Assembly: GCA_002698985.1 (NCBI GenBank)
Contig: PAAY01000079.1
Coordinates: forward strand, 1-64,000
Origin: Saprospirales bacterium
Lineage (GTDB): Bacteria > Bacteroidota > Bacteroidia > Chitinophagales > Saprospiraceae
Length of the DNA stretch: 64,000 nucleotides
Reading direction: 5' to 3'
The first letter of the stretch is position 1; every line of letters starts with the position of its first letter. Below, piece by piece: positions 45,856 through 54,825 of the stretch. The notes under the pieces are model-generated. The model worked only from the letters and a program-made list of their open reading frames with translations. It did no database searches and had not been told where the DNA came from. The position numbers and the translations under genes are program-made.

Positions 45856-46134
45856 TTAGACGAAGTGCTCCATTAGCCACCAGGCGACAACCAGTGCAAT
45901 CAGAACCAGTAGAATGACACCCATTGGAAATGAATCAGTGGTTTTGTTGATTGGCGAAAGGTTCGTTTTTCTCTTTGAAGGCTGAACTGTTCCGGCGGAT
46001 GAAAACAGCAGTTTCGAATAGCTGGGACCGTTTGAAGGTGCATCGGCCGAATGTGCCGGAGTCTTGCGCTTTTGAAAAGCCTTGCGGGGCTTCAGTTTGC
46101 GAATCCAATCCTGTGAACCAAATGCTGAGTACAT
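45856..46134 (-). CDS. Small hypothetical tail-anchored membrane protein
   Basis: A 92-aa protein with a basic, Ser/Pro/Lys-rich first 69 residues and one C-terminal transmembrane helix (MGVILLVLIALVVAWWLMEHF). This is the form of a C-tail-anchored protein. The last base of its stop is 3 bp from the end of the convergent choice-of-anchor-B gene. A competing plus-strand frame (45951-46199) has no recognisable character. The coherent hydrophobic tail favours the minus-strand frame, but support is limited. Confidence 0.45.
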   Translation of the reverse strand: MYSAFGSQDWIRKLKPRKAFQKRKTPAHSADAPSNGPSYSKLLFSSAGTVQPSKRKTNLSPINKTTDSFPMGVILLVLIALVVAWWLMEHFV

Positions 46135-46216
46135 TTTCTATCTTTTCGTCTCAAAATACGGGGTGTAACCCGTTGCCTCAAGTCCTTTTGGATGAGTGAC
46201 TTAATAATTCCTGTCT

Positions 46217-46864
46217 ATGTATCGCCTGGAAAAGAATTTTTGCAAACCGCAGACTTTCCAAGAAGCCGATGACAACCGTGCTTATTGGTTGATACGTCCG
46301 GCTCTGGAGCGATTACAGGCATTGAATTTTGTCAATAGTCAGGTGTATGGGTATGCCCCAGAAAGTCCACCTGCAATGAACCGGGCAGTAGCCAATGCAG
46401 AAGATGCCAATGAATGCCTGAGGTTCAATAAAGATTTTGAGGATTTTCTCTTTGCATTATATGACCAGAATGTCGCATACCTCATGGTTGGAGATTATGC
46501 AGTCGTTTTGCACGGTTATCTTCGAAGCACAGGTGTTTTGGATGTTTGGGTGAAAAGATCAAAAGAAAACTACCAGAAATTGGTCAAAGCCTTCCAGCAC
46601 TTTGGAATGGCAACCATGGATATGACGGAGGAAGCATTCCTTCACAAGCATGAATTCGATGTGTTTACCTTCGGCAGGCCTCCAGTGGCGATTGATTTGA
46701 TGACAAAGGTGAAAGGTCTCGATTTTGACGAAGCCTATCAAAATGCCGACACACTTGATTTTGACGGTATGGAAGTAAGGCTGATAAGCCTTGAAGACCT
46801 AAAAAAGGCAAAACGGGCCTCCAACAGGAAGAAAGACCAGGATGATTTGGAACACCTGGAATAG
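46217..46864 (+). CDS. Nucleotidyltransferase-like protein fused to its usual small upstream partner; active site degenerate
   Basis: A 215-aa protein. Residues 70-215 resemble the Bacteroidota nucleotidyltransferase-like family (FNKDFEDFLFALYDQNVAYLMVG, HGYLRST, FDVFTFGRPPVAIDLM, KAKRASNRKKDQDDLEHL). In that family the core usually reads GGY..HG..R.T.DLDIW. Here the second Gly is Asp93 and the first Asp of DLD is Val107 (TGVLDVW), so activity is doubtful. Residues 1-69 (MYRLEKNFCKPQTFQEADDN ... MNRAVAN) resemble the separate short gene that often precedes it. Here the two are one continuous frame. The pair has the look of a toxin-antitoxin or minimal nucleotidyltransferase module, but its role is unknown. 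Confidence 0.7.
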   Translation: MYRLEKNFCKPQTFQEADDNRAYWLIRPALERLQALNFVNSQVYGYAPESPPAMNRAVANAEDANECLRFNKDFEDFLFALYDQNVAYLMVGDYAVVLHGYLRSTGVLDVWVKRSKENYQKLVKAFQHFGMATMDMTEEAFLHKHEFDVFTFGRPPVAIDLMTKVKGLDFDEAYQNADTLDFDGMEVRLISLEDLKKAKRASNRKKDQDDLEHLE

Positions 46865-46872
46865 TCTGCCGC

Positions 46873-47064
46873 TCAGCCCTTGTCCCGCCTGTGCAGCCAT
46901 ATCATGAATGCTCCGAAAAGGGTGATGCCCAGGCCGCTGTACAGGTTCAGTTCATACCCGTAAGTTTTTTGCGAAGCGACGGTAAAAGCCAAAACGAGCA
47001 AGACGATTCCCGACAGAAAGAAAAAGCTGCCGATGATGAAGCGTAGATCGCCGTATTTTTCCAT
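46873..47064 (-). CDS. Small two-helix membrane protein next to the symporter
   Basis: A 63-aa protein with two transmembrane helices (RFIIGSFFFLSGIVLLVLAF and LYSGLGITLFGAFMIWL) and a basic end (HRRDKG). It starts 12 bp after the symporter stop and is very probably co-transcribed with it. Small proteins in this position accompany SSS transporters in other Bacteroidota (from memory). Possible transporter subunit or regulator. No named family recognised. Confidence 0.7.
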   Translation of the reverse strand: MEKYGDLRFIIGSFFFLSGIVLLVLAFTVASQKTYGYELNLYSGLGITLFGAFMIWLHRRDKG

Positions 47065-47076
47065 GGTTCAATAGTT

Positions 47077-48735
47077 TTAAGCGAAGATGAAGTTCAGTGC
47101 CAGGCATGCCAGGCATACCGCCACAGCCAGCGTTAGCGGGCGGCTGTACCAAGGGCCTTCGCTGGCCCAGACTTTGGGCGTCAGGCTGTAAACCAATCCT
47201 TTCATTTCCTCGTCTTTTTTGGGTTTGGTCACCAGGCTCACCAAAATGGTGACGATAAGGTTCACCGTGAAGGCGATCCAGGCCATGTTGAAGGCATGGC
47301 TGAGGCCGGAGCCAAATTCATGGACAACTGTGATCCAGCCGCCTTTTCCTTCGGCAATGGTGAGGCCGTGGACGGCTGCTGCAGCCAGCGTACCCGCCAG
47401 CAATCCGGCAAAGGCTCCGTGGCCGGTGGCCCGTTTCCAGAACATGCCCAGCAGGAAGGTGGCAAACAGCGGCGCATTGACGAAGCTGAAAACCACCTGG
47501 AGGAAGTCGTTGATGTTGTTGAAGCTGGCCGCCAGGTAGGTGACACCAATGGAGGCCAGCACCCCGACAATGGTGGTCACTTTGCCCACGATGAGGTAGT
47601 GCCGGTCACTGGCATTTTTGACGAAGTAAGGCTGGTAAATGTCAAAAGTCCAGACCGTGTTGAAGGCCGTTACATTGCCGGCCATGCCCGACATGAAAGA
47701 GGCCAAAAGAGCGGTGAGCCCAATGCCCAAAAGCCCTTCGGGGTAATAATGCGCCAGCAGCGAGGGCAGTGCCATGTTGTAGTCCGGCCCGCCGTCGGCA
47801 CCTGTGGGCAGGCTGTATCCTTCGGTAAAATAGGGTAAGGCAACGGCAATTAGCCCCGGAAAGATGACGATGAAAGGCATGAGCATTTTCGGAACGGCAG
47901 CAATGATGGGCGTCTTCTGCGAGGCAGCAATGTTGCGGGCAATCATGGCCCTTTGCACCACCAGAAAATCCGTGCACCAATAGCCAAAAGACATGGCCAG
48001 TCCCAGCCCCATCACCAGGCTCCAGGTGTCCACACCCATCGGGTTCTGGCTGGCGTCGCCCATGTACTTCCAGGAAGAGGTCATCTCCGGGGTCAGTTTT
48101 GAGACGATGCCATCCCAGCCACCTACGTCGTGCAAGCCGACGATGACCACCGGGGCAATTCCCAGCACGATGAGGAAGAATTGCAACACTTCGTTGTAAA
48201 CGGCGCTGGTGAGTCCACCGAGGTAGATGTAAGCCATCACGATGCCCGCCGAAAGCAGCACCGACATGTCGAAATCCCAGCCGAGAATGACCTCCAGCAG
48301 TCTTGCCAGCACATACATTGAAATGCCGGAAGAGAATACCGTCATGGCCGCAAAGCCAATGGCATTCAGGCTTCTCGTCTTTTCGTCGAAACGGAGCTTC
48401 AGGTACTCGGGCACCGAGCGGGCCTTGCTGCCGTAATAGAAGGGCATCATCAGCAAGCCGAGGAAGACCATGGCCGGAATGGCACCAACCCAGTAAAAAT
48501 GACTGGTCATGATGCCGTATTTGGCGCCGGAGGCGGCCATGCCAATGACTTCCTGGGCTCCCAGGTTGGCGCTGATAAAAGCCAGTGAGGTGATCCAAAG
48601 CGGAATGGACCGCCCGCTCATCAAAAAGTCATTGCTGGATTTGATCTTGTATTTGACCACCCAGCCAACGGCGATGACAAATAAGAAGTAGAGGAAAATG
48701 ATGAGGTAATCCGCTGCGTGAAGATCCAGGTGCAT
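47077..48735 (-). CDS. Sodium/solute symporter, SSS family (SGLT-like)
   Basis: A 552-aa inner-membrane transporter with about 14 hydrophobic helices. Family marks: SGRSIPLWITSLAFISANLGAQE split over TM1-2, a GIxM-type helix (SSGISMYVLARLLEVILGW), SFGYWCTDFLVVQRAM, and GLLGIGLTALLASFMSGMAGNVTAFNT split around TM8 with the SxxSS-like sodium-site region. The Q/FGYW..D motif resembles the sugar transporters of the SGLT branch, so glucose, galactose or inositol is likely (inference). Co-transcribed with a 63-aa membrane protein. The upstream spacer carries minisatellite repeats. Confidence 0.9.
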   Translation of the reverse strand: MHLDLHAADYLIIFLYFLFVIAVGWVVKYKIKSSNDFLMSGRSIPLWITSLAFISANLGAQEVIGMAASGAKYGIMTSHFYWVGAIPAMVFLGLLMMPFYYGSKARSVPEYLKLRFDEKTRSLNAIGFAAMTVFSSGISMYVLARLLEVILGWDFDMSVLLSAGIVMAYIYLGGLTSAVYNEVLQFFLIVLGIAPVVIVGLHDVGGWDGIVSKLTPEMTSSWKYMGDASQNPMGVDTWSLVMGLGLAMSFGYWCTDFLVVQRAMIARNIAASQKTPIIAAVPKMLMPFIVIFPGLIAVALPYFTEGYSLPTGADGGPDYNMALPSLLAHYYPEGLLGIGLTALLASFMSGMAGNVTAFNTVWTFDIYQPYFVKNASDRHYLIVGKVTTIVGVLASIGVTYLAASFNNINDFLQVVFSFVNAPLFATFLLGMFWKRATGHGAFAGLLAGTLAAAAVHGLTIAEGKGGWITVVHEFGSGLSHAFNMAWIAFTVNLIVTILVSLVTKPKKDEEMKGLVYSLTPKVWASEGPWYSRPLTLAVAVCLACLALNFIFA

Positions 48736-48781
48736 GTGTTTCTGTGTTTGAAATTTGCCCTGGCAAGGTAGGGAATTGGGA

Positions 48782-48830
48782 GATTATTTTGGGATTATGA
48801 GGATTATGGGGATTATGAGGATTATAGAGG
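48782..48830. repeat. GGATTAT minisatellite, upstream of the symporter
   Basis: Five degenerate units of the 9-bp GAGGATTAT/GGGGATTAT repeat. This is the same unit that fills the spacers of the histidine operon 8-13 kb away. Confidence 0.75.
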
Positions 48831-48873
48831 TTGTTGTCGGTTGCCGGTTGTCGGTTAGGGGCGCTAGCTCTTT

Positions 48874-48907
48874 CAGTTCCTCAGTTCTTCAGTTCTTCAG
48901 TTCCTCA
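48874..48907. repeat. CAGTTCCTCA / CAGTTCTTCA short tandem repeat
   Basis: Four consecutive CAGTTCYTC units, period 9 with small variation, just beyond the L20 operon terminator. Related runs (GGTTCCTCAAATCCTC) are at about 3620-3650 and 61480-61503. Confidence 0.65.
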
Positions 48908-48922
48908 TTTTGGGGTCTGGGC

Positions 48923-48964
48923 AAAAAAAGAAGGGGAACCACCGGTTGGTGATTCCCCTTTTGG
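48923..48964 (-). terminator. Intrinsic terminator of the infC-rpmI-rplT operon
   Basis: Minus-strand AAGGGGAATCACC / GGTGGTTCCCCTT (one mismatch) with a loop within CAACC, followed by CTTTTTTT. It lies 24 bp past the rplT stop. Confidence 0.88.
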
Positions 48965-48987
48965 TATCTTTCGAAAGCTGTGCTGAA

Positions 48988-49332
48988 TTATTTGGCGGCT
49001 TCCACCACTGCTTTGAAAGCATCGGGGTGGTTGAGGGCCAGGTCAGCAAGGGCTTTGCGGTTGAGATCGATGTTGTTGGCTGCCAATTTGTGCATGAGGC
49101 GGCTGTAAGTGGTGCCGTTGGCACGGGCAGCGGCGTTGATACGGGCAATCCAAAGGCGGCGGTATGCACGCTTTTTGAGTTTGCGGCCTACGTAAGCGTA
49201 AGCCATTGCGCGATCAACGGCATTCTTGGCTACGGTCCAGACGTTTTTACGACGACCGAAATAACCTTTGGCTTGTTTGAGAACTTTTTTGCGTCTGGCT
49301 CGAGACGCTACGTGGTTGACTGAACGAGGCAT
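48988..49332 (-). CDS. rplT: 50S ribosomal protein L20
   Basis: A 114-aa basic protein that binds 23S rRNA early in large-subunit assembly and in many bacteria represses its own operon. Clear L20 sequence: [72 protein letters not shown]. Length normal. Last gene of the conserved infC-rpmI-rplT operon, 89 bp after rpmI, with a strong terminator behind it. Confidence 0.98.
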   Translation of the reverse strand: MPRSVNHVASRARRKKVLKQAKGYFGRRKNVWTVAKNAVDRAMAYAYVGRKLKKRAYRRLWIARINAAARANGTTYSRLMHKLAANNIDLNRKALADLALNHPDAFKAVVEAAK

Positions 49333-49421
49333 GATTTGAATTTTTTAGTACAGCGCAGAGACCGTGAAAAGGTGCTTCTTTCCTGCACTCTCGTTAAAAA
49401 ATCTGGTTAAAGCGCGGAGCA

Positions 49422-49619
49422 TTATCCGCAAACGAGCATACGCTTTACGCGCTTCTCATCGGAAGGGTGAATGGTGTCTGATTTCACCAGACGCATCTTG
49501 GCTTTCTTGCTCTTGTTGCGCATCATGTGCGAGGTAAAAGCATGAAAGCGCTTCACCTTTTTCTTTCCGGTGAGGCTGAAGCGTTTTTTCGCTCCCGAGT
49601 GGGTTTTCATCTTTGGCAT
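49422..49619 (-). CDS. rpmI: 50S ribosomal protein L35
   Basis: A 65-aa protein of the large subunit. The sequence MPKMKTHSGAKKRFSLTG ... HMMRNKSKKAKMRL is typical L35. The frame is open upstream to 49736, but the real start is the ATG at 49619, where the family consensus begins. It lies between infC (85-bp gap) and rplT. Confidence 0.98.
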   Translation of the reverse strand: MPKMKTHSGAKKRFSLTGKKKVKRFHAFTSHMMRNKSKKAKMRLVKSDTIHPSDEKRVKRMLVCG

Positions 49620-49704
49620 AGCAATACGGATTTTTAAAGAGGCGCAAAGGTAAGTAACTGCACCTTGAATAGCAAAAGCCTTTTTCACAGAAAAATGCGA
49701 GGGC

Positions 49705-50289
49705 CTATTTCTTTTTGGTAGGTGCCAGTACCACAATCATCCGCTTGCCTTCCATCTTGGGAGGAGCTTCAGGCACACCTAAATCTTCAAGGCCGTCGAC
49801 GAACCTTCTCAGAAGCTCTCTGCCTCTGTCTTTGAAAACGATGTTACGACCGTAAAAAGTGACGTAGGCCTTGACCTTGGCACCTTCTTCCAGAAATTTC
49901 CTGGCATGACGGGTTTTGAACTCGAGGTCGTGGTCATCGGTGTTGGGGCCGAAGCGGAGCTCTTTCACCACCGTCTTGCTGGCTTTGGCCTTGAGTTCTT
50001 TGTCTTTCTTTTTCTTTTCGTAAAGAAATTTCTTGTAGTCCGTGAACCTGCAGACGGGAGGTTTTGCCTTGGGGGAAACTTCTACGAGATCGAGGTGAAC
50101 TTTGTCAGCCCAATTGAGGGCACGGCGGGTGGGGACAATGCTTCCAGGCTCAATATTTTCGCCTACTTCACGGCTTATTTCTTCAAGGTTGTCGCCAACG
50201 ATGCGAATTTCGGGTACCCTGATTTGCTCGTTGATGCGAAACTTGATAGTTGGAACTTCTTTTCTGGATCTGATTCTTCCTCTTGCCAA
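49705..50289 (-). CDS. infC: Translation initiation factor IF-3, non-AUG start
   Basis: A 194-aa IF-3 that binds the 30S subunit and rejects non-initiator tRNA and poor start codons. Domains: N-terminal RINEQIRVPEIRIVGDN ... HLDLVEVSPKAKPPVCRFTD; Lys-rich linker helix (YEKKKKDKELKAKASK); C-terminal RFGPNTDDHDLEFKTRHARK and GKRMIVVLAP. The reading frame has no ATG near its start. TTG at 50289 is the likely initiator, and an ATT lies three codons upstream (50298). Use of poor start codons by infC is known autoregulation. The loop EEISREVGENIEPGSIVPTR looks about 10 residues longer than in other Bacteroidota IF-3 as I recall them. First gene of infC-rpmI-rplT. Confidence 0.96.
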   Translation of the reverse strand: MARGRIRSRKEVPTIKFRINEQIRVPEIRIVGDNLEEISREVGENIEPGSIVPTRRALNWADKVHLDLVEVSPKAKPPVCRFTDYKKFLYEKKKKDKELKAKASKTVVKELRFGPNTDDHDLEFKTRHARKFLEEGAKVKAYVTFYGRNIVFKDRGRELLRRFVDGLEDLGVPEAPPKMEGKRMIVVLAPTKKK

Positions 50290-50327
50290 ATGAAAAATTT
50301 TTAGTGAATGAAATTGGTTGAGTGCTG

Positions 50328-50378
50328 TAAAAATAAACGGTCAATGCCCAAATGACAAAATTGCGGGCATTGACCGTT
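50328..50378 (-). terminator. Strong hairpin with T-tract between clpC and infC
   Basis: Minus strand: 14-bp perfect stem AACGGTCAATGCCC / GGGCATTGACCGTT (50336-50378) with a 15-nt loop, followed by TATTTTTAC. It lies 125 bp after the clpC stop but only about 40 nt before infC. It can be the clpC terminator, or an attenuator if the infC promoter lies upstream of it. Confidence 0.75.
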
Positions 50379-50503
50379 GCAAAGGTTAGAAAATATTTGA
50401 TTTCGCAATCCTTTCTAAGTCAGGATTTTTGGCGTGCTCACCTTTTCCTTCATTGAGATGAACACAGGTCCTGACTCGTGTACCGTCAAGAACTTGTTCG
50501 AAA

Positions 50504-53050
50504 TCAGGCATCGGTTTTCACAGGTTTGGCGAGTTTGATTTCCAAGCCTGTTCCATCCTTTTTCAATACAGCTTCCAGACTGGAACCCTGTGGAGGATTC
50601 TCATTCAGGAGGAATTCCGCCAGCGGGTCTTCAATGTATTTCTGGATAGCCCTGTTGAGCGGACGGGCACCAAATGCCGGATCGTATCCTTTCTCAGCAA
50701 CGAACTCCTTGGCTTTCTTCGAGAGAATCAGTTTGTAGCCGAGGTTTTCGAGGCGCTTGTAAACATCTTTCAGCGAGATGTCGATGATCTTGAAGATCTC
50801 TTCTTTCTCGAGGCTGTTGAAGATGATCACGTCGTCAATCCTGTTGAGGAACTCAGGCGCAAAAGTTTTCTTCAGCGCATCACGGATGATGCCTTTCGAG
50901 TGCTCTTCGGCTGAATCCCTGCGTGCTTTTGTGACGAAACCAACCCCCTGGCCAAAGTCCTTCAATTGGCGAACGCCGATGTTGGACGTCATGATGATGA
51001 GGGTGTTTTTGAAGTCCACCTTTCTACCCAGGCTGTCGGTAAGTTGTCCATCGTCCAGCACCTGGAGCAGGATGTTGTACACATCCGGGTGGGCTTTTTC
51101 AATTTCGTCGAGCAGTACCACGGAATAGGGCTTGCGCCTTACGCGCTCGGTGAGTTGACCACCTTCTTCGTAACCTACATAGCCCGGAGGCGCACCAATG
51201 AGCCGGCTGATGGAGAACTTCTCCATGTACTCGCTCATGTCGATGCGGATGAGCGCATCTTCGCTGTCGAACATGTAGCGGGCAAGTGCTTTTGCCAGCT
51301 CAGTTTTTCCGACACCGGTTGGGCCGAGGAAGATGAACGAGCCGATGGGCTTTTTCGGGTCTTTCAGGCCAACCCTGTTGCGCTGGATGGCTTTCACAAT
51401 TTTGAGGACCGCTTCATCCTGACCAATGATCATCTTCTTGATGTCATCGACCATGTTGACGAGCTTCTTGCTTTCGCTTTGAGCCACTCGCTTGACCGGA
51501 ATGCCGGTCATCATGGACACCACTTCTGCAATGTCTTCTTCGGTAACAGGGTAGCGCTTGGTTTTGCTTTCCTCTTCCCATTGCATCTTGGCAAAGTCGA
51601 GCTGGCGGCTCAGCTTGCTTTCTTCGTCGCGCAGGTCAGCGGCTTTTTCGTACTGCTGATTCTTTACGGCCAGGTTCTTCTGAATCTTGACCTCTTCAAT
51701 CTTCTTCTCGAGTTCTTCGATGTGTTTCGGCACATGGATATTCTTCAGATGCACCCTTGCACCTACCTCATCCAGCACATCGATGGCTTTGTCGGGCAGG
51801 AAGCGGTCGCTGATGTAGCGGTCGCTCAGCTTGACACAGGCCTTGATGGCTTCGTCGGAATATTTCACATGGTGGAACTCTTCGTATTTCTCCCGGATGT
51901 TTTCCAGGATGTGGATGGCTTCTTCTGCTGATGGCGGATCAACCATCACCCTTTGAAAACGGCGGTCGAGGGCGCCGTCCTTCTCGATGTACTGGCGGTA
52001 TTCGTCCAGCGTGGAAGCGCCAATGCATTGCAGTTCGCCGCGGGCCAGAGCCGGTTTGAAAATGTTGGAGGCATCCAGAGAGCCGGTAGCTCCGCCGGCA
52101 CCCACGATGGTGTGGATCTCATCGATGAACAGGATGACATCACGGGTCTTTTCCAGTTCATTCATGATGGCTTTCATCCGCTCTTCAAACTGTCCGCGGT
52201 ATTTGGTGCCAGCCACCAGAGCTGCCAGGTCGAGCATCACGATGCGCTTGTTGAAAAGGGTGCGAGGCACCTTTTTCTGGTGGATGCGCAGGGCCAGCCC
52301 TTCAACGATGGCCGTTTTTCCAACACCAGGTTCACCGATGAGGATAGGGTTGTTCTTTTTGCGACGGCTCAATATCTGGGAAACCCGCTCGATCTCATTT
52401 TCACGGCCGATGATGGGGTCCAGCTTGTCTTCTTCGGCAAGACGGGTAACGTCGCGGCCAAAGTTGTCGAGCACTGGTGTGCGCGATTTGGGCTGCGATC
52501 CTTTTCTTGGCTGTGAATAGCGGCTGCCTTCATCGTCTTCAAAAGAATCTTCATCTGAAGGTGCCTGAGCGTAAGGCTCTGTATTGCTGAGCGGATCCAT
52601 TTCCTGAATGACAAACTCCAGCTCGTCGCGGAATACTTCGTAATCCACATCGAACTGCTTGAGAATCTTACAGGCAGGATCGTTTTCTTCTTTGAGGATG
52701 GAAAGCATCAAATGCTCCGGAGCAATTTCCTCGCTCTTCAGGGCTTTGGCTTCCAGCAGGGTCACCTTCAACACCTTTTCGGCTTGTTTGGTCAGGGGCA
52801 GATTGCCCACGTGAATTGCCGAAGGTGAAGCCGGCCTGCGTTGTGTAGCCTCCTCTATGAGCTGTTCCAGTTCAAGAGCGTCAACATCCAGAACCTGCAA
52901 AACCTTGACAGCAAGGTTGTCGGTTTCTTTGATCAGCCCCAACAATAAGTGTTCGGTACTGATAAAGTCCTGTCCCAACCTCACCGCCTCATCGCGGCTC
53001 AGGGAGATGATCTTCTTGACTTTTGGCGAAAATTTTTTATCAAACATCAT
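50504..53050 (-). CDS. clpC: ClpC-type ATP-dependent protease ATPase subunit
   Basis: An 848-aa AAA+ unfoldase that feeds proteins to ClpP. Order: double Clp_N repeat (1-145; [20 protein letters not shown] and [14 protein letters not shown]), acidic linker, D1 ATPase with Walker A GEPGVGKT at about 239-246 and Walker [10 protein letters not shown], a UVR-type coiled middle domain ([19 protein letters not shown]), D2 ATPase with GPTGVGKTE and a C-terminal small domain ([19 protein letters not shown]). The VGF-type ClpP-binding loop would lie in QGVGFVTK. Length is typical (about 840-850). ATG at 53050 or 53047. Flanked downstream by the hairpin at 50336. Confidence 0.96.
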   Translation of the reverse strand: MMFDKKFSPKVKKIISLSRDEAVRLGQDFISTEHLLLGLIKETDNLAVKVLQVLDVDALELEQLIEEATQRRPASPSAIHVGNLPLTKQAEKVLKVTLLEAKALKSEEIAPEHLMLSILKEENDPACKILKQFDVDYEVFRDELEFVIQEMDPLSNTEPYAQAPSDEDSFEDDEGSRYSQPRKGSQPKSRTPVLDNFGRDVTRLAEEDKLDPIIGRENEIERVSQILSRRKKNNPILIGEPGVGKTAIVEGLALRIHQKKVPRTLFNKRIVMLDLAALVAGTKYRGQFEERMKAIMNELEKTRDVILFIDEIHTIVGAGGATGSLDASNIFKPALARGELQCIGASTLDEYRQYIEKDGALDRRFQRVMVDPPSAEEAIHILENIREKYEEFHHVKYSDEAIKACVKLSDRYISDRFLPDKAIDVLDEVGARVHLKNIHVPKHIEELEKKIEEVKIQKNLAVKNQQYEKAADLRDEESKLSRQLDFAKMQWEEESKTKRYPVTEEDIAEVVSMMTGIPVKRVAQSESKKLVNMVDDIKKMIIGQDEAVLKIVKAIQRNRVGLKDPKKPIGSFIFLGPTGVGKTELAKALARYMFDSEDALIRIDMSEYMEKFSISRLIGAPPGYVGYEEGGQLTERVRRKPYSVVLLDEIEKAHPDVYNILLQVLDDGQLTDSLGRKVDFKNTLIIMTSNIGVRQLKDFGQGVGFVTKARRDSAEEHSKGIIRDALKKTFAPEFLNRIDDVIIFNSLEKEEIFKIIDISLKDVYKRLENLGYKLILSKKAKEFVAEKGYDPAFGARPLNRAIQKYIEDPLAEFLLNENPPQGSSLEAVLKKDGTGLEIKLAKPVKTDA

Positions 53051-53509
53051 GTTCTTCTTGGACTGTTTATGACAGGATTATAGTGTCAGTTCAACGTTTA
53101 GGTGCCAGTCTTGCAAACAATCATCCGTGCATAAATACGCAACATTTTCTGATTGAGATGTTCCCGAAAACAATGTATTCTTTGCTTTCGGAAAAACAAT
53201 GCCAGAGAAAATTTCAAATTGCTGTTGCCTTTGCAAACGGGCGTTTCTTGTTGCCTGGCGGCCAAATTACAGGATAAAAACGTTTAACCCAATAGTTTGT
53301 TCCCGCCCGGGTCAAGATCGGGGCTGATGTCGGCAGCACAACAACTAAAATGGATTTATTTGATATTGTATTATCTTAGCGCCGCAAGAGAAGGAACTTG
53401 TGTGCCGGCCTCGTTTCAAATGTGTAAATGCACTCATTATCAGGCCGCTTTAAACCGTATCATTCCAGGACTGTTTCCGTTTGGTCCAACTGGATTAACA
53501 ATTCCGACC
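53051..53509. other. Divergent intergenic region between clpC and the STAS gene
   Basis: About 460 bp. The STAS frame extends back to 53297, but that extension has no family similarity. A TATCTTAG box (close to TAnnTTTG) is visible near 53373 for the plus strand. No CIRCE element was seen before clpC. TGACA...TGTCA (about 53070-53088) is a short inverted repeat just upstream of clpC. Confidence 0.45.
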
Positions 53510-53887
53510 ATGAAATACACCATCGATAAGAAAGAGCGCTACGCCATCATCAAACTGGAGGAGGAAAACCTCAATTCAGCCGTGGCGCCAGAGCTGAAAT
53601 CTGAATTCGTCATTCTTTCCAACGAAGGTATTCCAAACCTCATTCTCGACCTTTCTTCGGTAAAATATGTGGACTCTTCCGGTCTGAGTTCCATCCTTAC
53701 GGCCAACAGGTTGTGGAAATCCCTGGGCACTTTTGTGCTCACCGGTGTCAAACACGATGCCGTCAGAAAACTCATTGAGATTTCAAGGCTCGACACCGTT
53801 CTGACAATCATCCCAACTGTGGAGGAGTCTGTTGACTACGTCTTTATGGAAGATATCGAACGCACCCTGCGTTCAGAAAAAGGATGA
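53510..53887 (+). CDS. STAS-domain anti-sigma-factor antagonist-like protein
   Basis: A 125-aa single STAS domain. The phosphorylatable Ser region reads LDLSSVKYVDSSGLSSIL, matching the anti-sigma antagonist motif D-S-S-G. The rest (MKYTIDKKERYAIIKLEEEN, GTFVLTGVKHDAVRKLIEIS) fits the fold. The start at 53510 removes 71 non-conserved residues. Its stop overlaps the RNase Z start (ATGA), so the two are translationally coupled. No anti-sigma kinase gene is adjacent. In Bacteroidota this gene often lies beside rnz (from memory). Confidence 0.88.
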   Translation: MKYTIDKKERYAIIKLEEENLNSAVAPELKSEFVILSNEGIPNLILDLSSVKYVDSSGLSSILTANRLWKSLGTFVLTGVKHDAVRKLIEISRLDTVLTIIPTVEESVDYVFMEDIERTLRSEKG

Positions 53888-54825
53888 AGTTCAGCCTGAC
53901 CATTCTCGGTGTCAATTCGGCCATACCTGCCAATGGCAGGGTGCCCACTTCACAAATTTTGCAAGTCCAGAGCGAAAAGTTCCTCATCGATTGTGGGGAA
54001 GGTTGCCAGATCCGGATGGATCAGTACGGTATCGGTCGCTCCTATATCAACCAAATTTTTCTCAGCCACCTGCACGGTGACCACCTCTTCGGCCTCCCGG
54101 GGCTGTTGTATTCCTTCAGCCTCAACCGTCGCAAGCAAGCCCTTCACCTGTATGCTCCCCAGTCAGAATTGCTTCGGCAAATGCTCCTAAACCTGCTGAG
54201 TGCCCAGGGTGAACTCGGCTTTGAACTGGTCTTTCACGATGCTGCCGCCAGCCCCGGCAATGTTCGCCTGGTTTTTGAAAATGAACTGCTGAGCGTTCAC
54301 AGCTTTCCGCTTGTCCACAGGGTGCCCACGGTGGGTTACCTATTCCGGGAAAAGCAGCGGCCACGCAACATCATTCCCGAAAAAATAAGTGAATACGGTT
54401 TGACAGTCGAACAGATCCTCGAGGCTAAATCCGGTGAGCAGGTTCGACTACCTGACGGGAGGGCACTGGATCCGGAGGAACTGACCTTGCCGCCTCCGGA
54501 ACCCCGTTCTTATGCCTACGCTTCTGACACCATGTACTCCGAAGACATCGTGCCGGTGGTTGCGGGTGTGGATCTTCTTTACCACGAAGCAACTTTTGCC
54601 CATGACCTGGCCGACTACGCTGCCGAAACCATGCACAGCACGGCCCGCCAAGCGGCGGAAATTGCGCTGAAAGCGCGAGTGAAAAAGCTCATCCTCGGAC
54701 ACTATTCTTCCAGGTACAAAGAGCTGGCTCCTTTGCTCAGCGAGGCAAAAGAGGTTTTTCCTAACACGGTGCTCGGTGAAGAGGGCAGGGTGTATGAGGT
54801 TCCTTTCCGGTCGGCCCGGAAGTGA
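53884..54825 (+). CDS. rnz: Ribonuclease Z (tRNA 3' processing)
   Basis: A 313-aa metallo-beta-lactamase-fold nuclease that trims tRNA 3' trailers. The zinc motif is LSHLHGDHLFGLPGL; other ligands are in YASDTMY (Asp) and ILGHYSSRY (His). The exosite-like insert lies between GLTVEQILEAKSGEQV and PEPRSYAY. Length is typical of the short form, about 305-320. The ATG overlaps the STAS stop by 4 bp. It ends only 4 bp from the convergent hisIE stop, leaving no room for a terminator. Confidence 0.94.
   Translation: MKFSLTILGVNSAIPANGRVPTSQILQVQSEKFLIDCGEGCQIRMDQYGIGRSYINQIFLSHLHGDHLFGLPGLLYSFSLNRRKQALHLYAPQSELLRQMLLNLLSAQGELGFELVFHDAAASPGNVRLVFENELLSVHSFPLVHRVPTVGYLFREKQRPRNIIPEKISEYGLTVEQILEAKSGEQVRLPDGRALDPEELTLPPPEPRSYAYASDTMYSEDIVPVVAGVDLLYHEATFAHDLADYAAETMHSTARQAAEIALKARVKKLILGHYSSRYKELAPLLSEAKEVFPNTVLGEEGRVYEVPFRSARK

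Noticed and set aside
45951-46199. 82-aa plus-strand frame between the choice-of-anchor-B gene and the nucleotidyltransferase-like gene
   Set aside because: It overlaps the minus-strand tail-anchored protein, which has a coherent transmembrane helix. The plus frame has no domain character.
53297-53509. N-terminal extension of the STAS protein
   Set aside because: The 71 extra residues lack STAS similarity and lie in the upstream region. The family consensus begins at the ATG at 53510.
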